Under the pieces are notes generated by a model. It was given only the letters and a program-made list of their open reading frames with translations, did not search any database and had not been told where the DNA came from. From JACTMZ01 sp044359955 (lineage in GTDB: Bacteria > Verrucomicrobiota > Verrucomicrobiia > Chthoniobacterales > JACTMZ01): DNA of 64,000 bases. The DNA is taken from NCBI GenBank assembly GCA_044359955.1, contig JBIKLF010000001.1, positions 297,283 through 361,282 on the forward strand, read 5' to 3'. Position 1 is the stretch's first letter. Each line of letters opens with the position of its first letter. Below are positions 1-6,187 of this stretch, piece after piece. The position numbers were made by a program, and so were the translations under genes.

Positions 1-113
1 TCGCAGGTAAGTAGAGGTTCGGTGATGGTGCCCATCACTTCCTTGGCCCAAGTATGGTGCCGGTCACTGCGGTCGAAATAGGCCACCAGCGGGCCCGTGT
101 CGGCAATGATCAC
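1..113 (-). CDS. PIN-domain (VapC-like) toxin, 5' part only
   Basis: Reading the minus strand from a GTG at 113, the sequence gives MIIADTGPLVAYFDRSDRHH and continues open to the window edge. The IIADTGPLVAYFD start is the typical first strand of PIN-domain ribonucleases, with the first acidic catalytic Asp at residue 5. Toxins of this family cleave RNA and are held inactive by the partner encoded just upstream. The GTG overlaps the antitoxin stop by four bases (GTGA), the usual translational coupling of type II toxin-antitoxin pairs. The remaining acidic residues lie outside the window, so activity cannot be judged. Confidence 0.75.
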   Translation of the reverse strand, partial: MIIADTGPLVAYFDRSDRHHTWAKEVMGTITEPLLTC

Positions 114-358
114 CGGGGTTTGCCTCCGAAACCCGCCATGTGTCGAGGGTGGGAGGAGAGATTCCCCAGGCCGCTCGCTCCGGTGCCGCACAGATCCTTG
201 GTTTGTTGCAGCAGACTTGGTTTACTTTTGGCTGATTTGCGCAGCAGGCTGGTCAGCGCCTGACGGCACAACTCCGAGCGCGTGGTGCGGCGCGCGCGGG
301 CCTCGGCCTCGAGCCCGGCCGCCAGCTTCTCATCGATCTTAAGCGAGATGGTCGTCAT
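110..358 (-). CDS. Ribbon-helix-helix (CopG-type) antitoxin
   Basis: An 82-residue protein beginning MTTISLKIDEKLAAGLEAEA. The short strand TTISLKID followed by a helix with RRTTRSELCRQAL is the ribbon-helix-helix DNA-binding fold; the rest is a basic, disordered tail that probably wraps the toxin. I chose the ATG at 358 because the strand must begin right there; an upstream in-frame ATG at 394 would add 12 unlikely residues. It is the first gene of the pair with the PIN toxin and probably represses its own promoter. The family call is firm; the exact toxin-antitoxin subfamily is not. Confidence 0.75.
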   Translation of the reverse strand: MTTISLKIDEKLAAGLEAEARARRTTRSELCRQALTSLLRKSAKSKPSLLQQTKDLCGTGASGLGNLSSHPRHMAGFGGKPR

Positions 359-421
359 GGTTGCACTGGTATCACGTAATGTCGCATGAGGCAATACCGC
401 TGGCCAAGACGGTCGGAATCA

Positions 422-560
422 GGGAGAGAAGTTTTCGGTTTTCAGTGTTCAGTGTTCAGCTGGGCAGTAAGGAACGAACACGCCACTTTACCTTTTCCGC
501 TCTCCGGTTTCGTGGGAGGAGTTTTAAGTTTTAGGTATGTAAGTTTTAAGCGTCCGGACT
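422..560. repeat. 139-bp direct repeat, left copy
   Basis: This block starts at GGGAGAGAAGTTTTCGG and ends at GCGTCCGGACT, and recurs in the same orientation and at the same length at 1374-1512 with about ten mismatches. It contains TTCAGTGTTCAGTGTTCAG and TTTTAAGTTTTAGGTATG. The two copies bracket the BrnT/BrnA pair. The rest of the 359-785 gap (561-785) shows only CT-rich low-complexity sequence with cttcatcc runs and no convincing gene. Confidence 0.85.
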
Positions 561-785
561 CTCCGCGCGGTTTGATCTCGCCCTCCGGCGATCCCGCTAC
601 GCGGCTGTCGCTGCGCTCCAGTCTATTTGGTCGCGGCGGCGACCTATCTTCGGCTCTGCCTACGGTATCAGTTGAGCGCCGTGGCGACCTATCTCCGGCC
701 TGGCGGCCTCCGGTTCGCTCCGCTCGGTTCCGGTTTCCCCCTTCATCCTTCATCCTTCAAACTTCATCCTTTTTCTCCTCCCCAC

Positions 786-1025
786 TCAGGCGCGGGCGAA
801 GCGTTCGGCGAGCACCACTTTGATCAGGCTTTGGTAGGGCACGTCGCGGCGGTTGGCTTCGCGTTTGATGGCATGGAGCAAAGGGGCCGGCATGCGCAGG
901 GAGATGGTCTCGGTTGTCAGCTTGAGGTCCGGGAACGCGACGCGCTCCGCCTTGGACCAATCGAGGGTGCGACCCTGACGGGCCGGCATGGCGGGGACGC
1001 GCAGGCGGTCAACTTTGGTTTTCAT
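786..1025 (-). CDS. BrnA-like antitoxin (CopG family)
   Basis: A 79-residue protein. The C-terminal half, TTETISLRMPAPLLHAIKRE followed by ANRRDVPYQSLIKVVLAERF, is a ribbon-helix-helix module; the N-terminal part is basic and should contact the toxin. The order toxin then antitoxin, with 17 bases of overlap, is the BrnT/BrnA arrangement. In that family the antitoxin both neutralises the toxin and represses the operon; that function here is inferred from family membership and context. Confidence 0.75.
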   Translation of the reverse strand: MKTKVDRLRVPAMPARQGRTLDWSKAERVAFPDLKLTTETISLRMPAPLLHAIKREANRRDVPYQSLIKVVLAERFARA

Positions 1026-1305
1026 AGATATTTTTTTCCTCGCGGTTCATGGGTCTGGCGGAAATGACGCGCAGCTTCGCGCCGCGGATGGTGAAAGCAA
1101 TGTGGAGCAACCGTCCCTCGTCGGTGTGTCCGAGGGCGTGGTGGCGTTCTTCTGTTGTGCTGTGCCGGGGGTCGGGCAGGACCAGTAGCGGGGCGTTCTG
1201 GAAAAGTTCCTCCGCCTCGCGGCAGCTGACCCCGTGTTTCTGTATACTCTTGAGCGCATTGCCCTCGTCCCAATCGAAACCGACAATCCCGGTCCAATCG
1301 ATCAT
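1009..1305 (-). CDS. BrnT-like ribonuclease toxin
   Basis: A 98-residue protein starting MIDWTGIVGFDWDEGNALKS. It carries the family's landmarks in order: FDWDEGNALKSIQKHGVSC, an acidic DPRHSTTEERHHALG stretch and a C-terminal LRVISARPMNREEKNIYE. BrnT proteins are RelE-fold endoribonucleases. I prefer the ATG at 1305; an in-frame ATG at 1335 would add a hydrophobic stub. Upstream, a GTATAC palindrome at 1315-1320 is a possible operator. The module sits alone between two 139-bp direct repeats, suggesting it moved or was duplicated as a unit. Confidence 0.8.
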   Translation of the reverse strand: MIDWTGIVGFDWDEGNALKSIQKHGVSCREAEELFQNAPLLVLPDPRHSTTEERHHALGHTDEGRLLHIAFTIRGAKLRVISARPMNREEKNIYENQS

Positions 1306-1373
1306 GGTCAGTGTGTATACGTGAAAAACATACAACAGTCAAGGCCGGCGCAAGGGGTGCCAAGGTGGCCCAT

Positions 1374-1512
1374 GGGAGAGAAGTTTTCGGTTTTCAGTGT
1401 TCAGTGTTCAGCCGGACAGTAAAGAACGAACACGCCACTTTACCCTTTCCGCTCTCCGGTCTCTTGGGAGGAGTTTTAAGTTTTAGGTTTGTAAGTTTTA
1501 AGCGTCCGGACT
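1374..1512. repeat. 139-bp direct repeat, right copy
   Basis: Same length and orientation as the block at 422-560, differing mainly by single-base changes (for example GCTGGGC versus GCCGGAC). A further partial copy of its right end (gttttaagttttagg) begins at 1556, 83 bp after the one at 1473. The remainder up to about 1660 is the same CT-rich low-complexity sequence seen near 720-780. Confidence 0.85.
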
Positions 1513-1759
1513 TCCTTCATCCTTCATATTTGTCCTTTCCGGTCTCCTGGGAGGAGTTTTAAGTTTTAGGTATGTAAGTTTTAAGCATCCTTTTCCCCTC
1601 GGTTCCGCTCTCCGGTCCCCCTTCATACTTCATCCTTCAAACTTCATCCTTCTCCCATCAATGGCCGGTTTGTTTTCCAACTCCACCTCAGCCCCCCGCC
1701 CTTGCTGTTATCGGCAATGTCACTTGTTCGGGAGGGGGAGGAGAGGTAGGTTTTGCGGG

Positions 1760-2005
1760 ATGAAGCAATACCGGCCGAACATCGAGCGCCAGAAGTGGCT
1801 CTTCTCGATGGAAAAATCGCGCAAGGTCTTGCGGCGCTGGCAGGGTAAGCCCGAGAGCCGAGTTACGGCGGGCCCGCAGATCCAGGACAATTCCGAGCCT
1901 TGGTTGCCGGGCGGGGTCCGCTCGGTGGCTGATGCCTTGTGGATTTCGGACCGAATCAAGGAGGACGTCGAGCGATGGGGACCAAAACAACCTCGGACGA
2001 TGTAA
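1760..2005 (+). CDS. Small basic protein upstream of nucleotidyltransferase-like gene
   Basis: An 81-residue reading frame starting MKQYRPNIERQKWLFSMEKS, rich in Arg and Lys with a charged C-terminus. A purine-rich GGAGAGGTAGG lies about 10 nt before the ATG. Its 3' end overlaps the next gene by 31 bases, which argues for a real, translationally coupled partner. I do not recognise the family. Two-gene units with a small upstream protein and a nucleotidyltransferase are common among toxin-antitoxin or abortive-infection cassettes, so an antitoxin or regulator role is possible but unproven. Confidence 0.5.
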   Translation: MKQYRPNIERQKWLFSMEKSRKVLRRWQGKPESRVTAGPQIQDNSEPWLPGGVRSVADALWISDRIKEDVERWGPKQPRTM

Positions 2006-2658
2006 TTCGCCGCCTGGCCTTGGAGTTTCGCGTTGTGACTCTTGGCGGTGTGGCCGTCATTGCCACCGGGTTGAGCCGCAACACCTGCGATGCAGATATT
2101 TGGGTTGAGCCCTTGGCTTCAGCGGGTGAGTGGTCTGATCGTATTGCACCGCTGATTTACGACTTCGGCACCTCCGAGCCGGTGGCGATGGGATCATGGA
2201 CTCGGATTGCGCGTGCCCAACTGGCCGAGGTGATTGACCGTGACCGGGTGATTCGCATCAGTGGCCTTGAGCGTCCTTTGGATATTTTTCGGGAACCAAA
2301 CCAGATCGATGTGGCGGATTTCAACGACGTTTGGCAGCGATCTCAACCGATGGATGACGGGACCCGGTTGCCGGATCCGGTCGATTTGCTGGTCAGTAAG
2401 CAGGAGACGGGCCGAGACAAGGATGTGGCGGACATCGTTTTTCTCGAGACGAAAATTCAGTCGGACTATTTGCGGCGCTTGCCGCTGGTTTCCGCCGACG
2501 AAGCGATCCGTATGTTGGATCGTTTTCTCACGCCCCGTGTGGCGGAGGCGGCTTTGGCCCATGCGTCCGTGGAGGTGCGGGATTTGGGAAGAAAATTTCT
2601 TCAGGAGCTGGCGGAGGAAGGCGATCCGTTCGCCGCGGAAATCCTGCGGAGGATTTAG
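1975..2658 (+). CDS. Nucleotidyltransferase-fold protein (AbiEii/DUF6036-like)
   Basis: 227 residues from ATG 1975, preceded by AAGGAGG at a good distance. The stretch VVTLGGVAVIATGLSRNTCD with ADIWVEP matches the GG...R.T.D.D layout of minimal nucleotidyltransferases, where the two Asp-type acids bind metal. A helical C-terminal half follows. Proteins of this type include AbiEii toxins and uncharacterised DUF6036 members that add nucleotides to tRNA or protein. It follows the small basic gene and lies in a strip of toxin-antitoxin modules and repeats, consistent with a mobile defence or stability cassette. Substrate is unknown. Confidence 0.6.
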   Translation: MGTKTTSDDVIRRLALEFRVVTLGGVAVIATGLSRNTCDADIWVEPLASAGEWSDRIAPLIYDFGTSEPVAMGSWTRIARAQLAEVIDRDRVIRISGLERPLDIFREPNQIDVADFNDVWQRSQPMDDGTRLPDPVDLLVSKQETGRDKDVADIVFLETKIQSDYLRRLPLVSADEAIRMLDRFLTPRVAEAALAHASVEVRDLGRKFLQELAEEGDPFAAEILRRI

Positions 2659-2750
2659 CCACCGATAGGGGAAGAGGAGAAGGCGAGCGATGAAACCGGA
2701 GCCGCAAAGACAGGCCCAAGCCAAACTTGAAAGCTGAGGGGGGAAGTAGA

Positions 2751-3060
2751 GTTTTAAGTTTTAGGTTTGTAAGTTTTAAGCATCCGGACTTCCTTCATCC
2801 TTCATATTTGTCCTTTCCGGTCTCCGCTTTCCGCTCTCCGGTCTCCTGGGAAGAGTTTTAAGTTTTAGGTTTGTAAGTTTTAAGCATCCGGACTTCCTTC
2901 ATCCTTCATATTTGTCCTTTCCGGTCTCCGCTTTCCGCTCTCCGGTCTCCTGGGAAGAGTTTTAAGTTTTAGGTTTGTAAGTTTTAAGCATCCGGACTCT
3001 CCGCGCGGTTTCCGTTTCCCCTTCATCCTTCATCCTTCAAACTTCATCCTTCTCCCCTCG
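2751..3060. repeat. 104-bp tandem repeat, about 2.5 units
   Basis: Units beginning GTTTTAAGTTTTAGGTTTGT start at 2751, 2855 and 2959, an exact 104-bp period. The first two units are nearly identical; the third diverges after TCCGGACT and ends in the cttcatcc low-complexity run. The same core occurs singly at 521, 1473 and 1556. No coding sequence is seen between 2659 and 3114. Confidence 0.85.
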
Positions 3061-3114
3061 GTGGCTGGCCTTTTCTTTATTCCTTTGGCGCGCTAGTGTT
3101 TATTGGCTTCGCCT

Positions 3115-4170
3115 TCAATGAGCGCCGCCCAGTCCGGGGTTGTTTCGGTAAGGAACGAAAGCGGGATCCCCCGAGAGGTAGGTGAACAGGTCAGGGGGCA
3201 AGGAATCTTTTGCTTTCTGCAGGAACGCGGTGGCCTGTTGTTCCTCGCCAAGGCGAAATCCGAGGTAGGCCGCGGCGAATAATTCAGCCGGTGTCGCGGC
3301 TTCCGGCGGCATCTCCGGGAGGGCGTCATCTTGCATTTCTTGTAACTCGAGCAGGCGCAAGGCGACATCCACCGCGGCATGAGCGTCGATCGGTTGCAGA
3401 CGCAAGCGTGCCGATTCGAGCATTTCCTTGGCCCGCGCGTTGTGTCCGCGCATGCGCCAGCACGTGGCCAATTCAAAGTAAGGAAACGGATTGGCCGGGT
3501 CTGCCGTGATGGCCTCGTGCAGCGAGCGCTCCGCAGCCGGCATGACATCACCGATCGGTGTCCAACCTGCCCCTCCCTCCGCCCGGGCTTCAAGAGATGC
3601 CCGCAGCGCGAGCGCATCGGAAACCCGCTCTCCTTTGGCCAGAGTCATGGCAATAGCTTCTTTAGCCTCTTCAATTTCGCCAGCTTGGAGAGCCGCGAGT
3701 CCGAGGAGGTAGTCAAGAGATGGAATTCGGGGGTTTTCGCTGCGCACCCGGCGCAATGAGCTAAGCGCGTGCGCGGCCATCCCGTCCCGCAGATCGGTGA
3801 GGGCGTGTTCGATGGCCTCTTGCTGAGGGCGGGTGATCAGGAGAGTACCCTTGGAGGGTGCCAGATTCCGGGCCACGGAGACAGGCGGGTGATTGCTCTC
3901 GGTTGCTGTGGTAGTGGCAAGCCACCACGCCGCGCCCACGCCGCAGGCCGTGCAAAAAGACACCCCGGCAAGCACCCAAGGGAGTATTGGTTGCTTGCGT
4001 TCCAGCACGATGGGAGCCGCAGCGGTGCTGGAAGCAACGATCCGGGGGGGAGTCGCGGGCGGAGTGGCATGCTGGGTCTTGGCGCTTCGCGCCCGCCGCA
4101 CTTCTTCCAATGGCGCCACGGTCATGCGAGGTCTACCCTGCAGCATTGGTTGGAATGAATCGGCTCTCAT
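3115..4170 (-). CDS. Single-pass membrane protein with periplasmic TPR-type helices
   Basis: 351 residues. An N-terminal cytoplasmic segment of about 60 residues rich in Ala, Pro and Arg is followed by one hydrophobic span (about residues 62-85, ILPWVLAGVSFCTACGVGAA) and then an alpha-helical region with TPR-like pairs, for example LDYLLGLAALQAGEIEEAKE and FPYFELATCWRMRGHNARAK. TPR domains bind partner proteins; no catalytic motif is visible. It stands alone, and its upstream region carries a motif resembling those before tpsB and pstS. Function unknown; a phosphate-stress envelope role is only a hypothesis. Confidence 0.65.
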   Translation of the reverse strand: MRADSFQPMLQGRPRMTVAPLEEVRRARSAKTQHATPPATPPRIVASSTAAAPIVLERKQPILPWVLAGVSFCTACGVGAAWWLATTTATESNHPPVSVARNLAPSKGTLLITRPQQEAIEHALTDLRDGMAAHALSSLRRVRSENPRIPSLDYLLGLAALQAGEIEEAKEAIAMTLAKGERVSDALALRASLEARAEGGAGWTPIGDVMPAAERSLHEAITADPANPFPYFELATCWRMRGHNARAKEMLESARLRLQPIDAHAAVDVALRLLELQEMQDDALPEMPPEAATPAELFAAAYLGFRLGEEQQATAFLQKAKDSLPPDLFTYLSGDPAFVPYRNNPGLGGAH

Positions 4171-4230
4171 GGTTGTCTTTTTCAGTCAAAAACTTCGCCT
4201 TTCTGCATACAGGTCGGAAAGGTTGCAGTG

Positions 4231-4250
4231 GTGAAATTTTCGTCACATCA
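4231..4250 (-). promoter_or_regulatory. Candidate Pho-type site upstream of the TPR gene
   Basis: On the plus strand the sequence reads GTGAAATTTTCGTCACAT. It lies 61-80 nt before the start of the TPR gene. A nearly identical element, GTGAATTTTCCGTCACAT, precedes tpsB, and a GTCACAATTTGTC element precedes pstS, all in the same orientation relative to their genes. A PhoB-binding role is inferred, not shown. Confidence 0.35.
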
Positions 4251-4313
4251 CGCCAAGAGGCAGTTTCCCTCTGCTCGAGGGCACTTGGGGGCTGCGGCAA
4301 TAGCCCTGAAAAC

Positions 4314-4620
4314 GTAGTTGAAAGTTGAGTGATGAAAGTTGAGGGACCGAGCATGAGCAGTTTACGTCATCCGCTTGCCTCACCCTCGGAGTGACTGCGC
4401 TCGGACCGGCAAAGTCATTGGCTTTCAACCTCTCAACCCAGAAAGTCTCAACCCAGAAAGGAAGTTGAGGGTCTATAGTTGAGAGCCGCAGCGAAGCCTA
4501 GACAGCCGGAGGCAGCCGGAGACAATTGGGACCAAGGGCCCTTCGCATGGGGGCTTTGTCCTTTGGCCCCTAAGCAAAGGCCCAGCCCTACCACTCTCAA
4601 CCTTCAACTCCGGTTTTAGG
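4314..4620. repeat. Repeat-filled intergenic region
   Basis: The 4171-4647 gap has no convincing gene. It holds GTAGTTGAAAGTTGAGTGAT (4314 on), whose inverted counterpart ATCACTCAACTTTCAAC occurs near 54076, and an ACCAAGGGCCC...CTTTGTCC...GGCCCC element at about 4530-4570 that recurs at about 45910-45955. These look like dispersed short repeats. Confidence 0.6.
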
Positions 4621-4647
4621 TTCATGGCACCACAGGGTGGCGCCACG

Positions 4648-5523
4648 TCACTTCAACGCTTCGAGGGCGAGTTCGTTGACCGAGATGGGTTGGCGCTGCA
4701 GGAGGTTGGTCACGTGTGATTCGCGGTTGAGCGCGGCGCGTTGGTTGCGCAAGAGGGTGGCAATTTCGCCTTTCACCTCGTCGAGCGGCGCGGGGCCGGC
4801 CTCGCGCATATCCTGCAGCAGAATAAGATGAAACCCGGCCCGGCCTTCGACCGGCGCGGAGATCTGACCCTTGGAGAGTCCGGTCACGGCGGTGCGGATT
4901 TCGGGGGTGATTTCGGCCTCGGCCAGCCAACCCAGTTCCCCACCGCGTGCCGCGGAGGCTGTGTCGTTGCTGTTGCGCTTGGCCAGGGCGGCGAACTCGC
5001 CGGGTTCGTCTTTCAAGGTGTCGGCAATTTCCTGCGCCCGCTTGCGCGCCGCGTTTTTGTCGCCGTCGTCAGCGATGAATATCTGCGAGAGCTGGTAGCG
5101 GCGGGGCAGCTGCAAACGTTCTTTTTCCGCCGCGTAAACTTTCGCGATTTCCTCCTCGGACGGATAGCCCTCCGGCACCTTGCCCACTTCGGCGAGGTAA
5201 CTTTCGACCACGTATTGGTCACGGAGTCGGGCCAGACCGGCGACGGTCTGCGGTTTTTTGTCCCACCCGGCTCCGGTGGCGTCTTGCAAGACGGCGTCGT
5301 TGACCAAGACCGAGCGGACGAAGCGGGCCAGGGCGTTTTTGTCGCCGGTCAGGGCCGTGCGGTCGGCGGCCGGCAATGTCTCCAAGTAGGGGCGGACTTC
5401 GGAGGCTTTGACTTCGCGGTCGCCGATTTTGGCCACCACGGCATCGTCGGCTTGCAAGGGAGAGCCCGGGCCGAAGGCGGCCATGGCGAGGGTGAGAAGG
5501 GAGAGCATTGGTGGGTTTTTCAT
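4648..5523 (-). CDS. Parvulin-type (PpiC/SurA-like) periplasmic peptidyl-prolyl isomerase
   Basis: 291 residues from the ATG at 5523 (MKNPPMLSLLTLAMAAFGPG), a signal peptide ending near LQADDA. An N-terminal helical chaperone region (VAKIGDREVKASEVRPYLET) precedes a parvulin domain: YQLSQIFIADD, FAALAKRNSNDTASAARGGE, LGWLAEAEITPEIRTAV and GFHLILLQDM. Such proteins fold outer-membrane proteins in the periplasm. The ATG overlaps the stop of the coiled-coil gene (ATGA). Being last in an operon for a porin and a TpsB barrel, it probably serves those barrels. Confidence 0.85.
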   Translation of the reverse strand: MKNPPMLSLLTLAMAAFGPGSPLQADDAVVAKIGDREVKASEVRPYLETLPAADRTALTGDKNALARFVRSVLVNDAVLQDATGAGWDKKPQTVAGLARLRDQYVVESYLAEVGKVPEGYPSEEEIAKVYAAEKERLQLPRRYQLSQIFIADDGDKNAARKRAQEIADTLKDEPGEFAALAKRNSNDTASAARGGELGWLAEAEITPEIRTAVTGLSKGQISAPVEGRAGFHLILLQDMREAGPAPLDEVKGEIATLLRNQRAALNRESHVTNLLQRQPISVNELALEALK

Positions 5524-6179
5524 GGGTTGGAAGGGGCGGGGGGCGCCGGGGGAGTGGATGGTGCGCGGGGCAAGCCGGTGGCCCGGACCCGCGTTTCGAG
5601 ATCCTGCATGATGGTCTGGAGCGCGGCGCGGTTGACACTGATGAAGGGTTCGCGGGAGAGCATGGCGCGGCCGAGGCTGTGCGCGGCGTAGCGGTCGAGG
5701 ATTTCGTCCGCGAGGGTTTTCATCTCGGCCAGCCGGACCTGTTGTTCGGCCACGGCGCGTTCGAGGACGATGATGCGGCCCCTCGCTTTGGCCAGCTCGT
5801 GCTCCGATTTGCGGGTTCTTTCGGTGAGGGTGCGGTAATCCTTTTCCCACTTGGCCACTTGCGCGCCGAGCGCGATGGCTTTGTCTTCAATTTGGGTCAT
5901 GGCCGCACGCAGCTCGGCCGTTTGGTTGGCCGCGGTGTTGCGTTCATCCACCAATTGCGCCTGCACGGCGGCGGTTTCCTTTTTGGCTTTGGCGGCCGCC
6001 ATTTCCGCCTGCACGGCCGTGCCTTCCATTTCCGCTGTTTTGGCCTGCGCCTCGCGCAATTGGAGCATGGTATTGCGCAGGGCTTCGCGCAGCTGGGCCT
6101 CGACGGCACCCTCTTCCTCGGCCGCAACGGGATAAGCGGAGCAGAACAGCAGGAGGAGAAGTAAGGCGGTGGTACGCAT
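5520..6179 (-). CDS. Secreted coiled-coil protein
   Basis: 219 residues with a clear signal peptide (MRTTALLLLLLFCSAYPVAA). Residues about 22-175 are almost uninterrupted heptad-like helix rich in Ala, Glu, Lys and Gln (for example QLREAQAKTAEMEGTAVQAE), and the C-terminus is Pro-rich. No enzymatic motif. It lies 8 bp after the porin and overlaps ppiC by four bases. A periplasmic tether, CpoB/YbgF-like spacer or chaperone is possible; no family could be assigned. Confidence 0.65.
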   Translation of the reverse strand: MRTTALLLLLLFCSAYPVAAEEEGAVEAQLREALRNTMLQLREAQAKTAEMEGTAVQAEMAAAKAKKETAAVQAQLVDERNTAANQTAELRAAMTQIEDKAIALGAQVAKWEKDYRTLTERTRKSEHELAKARGRIIVLERAVAEQQVRLAEMKTLADEILDRYAAHSLGRAMLSREPFISVNRAALQTIMQDLETRVRATGLPRAPSTPPAPPAPSNP

Positions 6180-6187
6180 AATGAAGG

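Noticed and set aside
2751..3060. Possible CRISPR array
   Set aside because: The period is 104 bp with near-identical whole units, not short repeats with unique spacers, and no cas gene is present.
3093..3190. Frameshift at the 3' end of the TPR gene
   Set aside because: A second frame also reads plausibly to 3093, but the main frame's DPAFVPYRNNPGL ending is a normal TPR-protein tail, so no error is needed.
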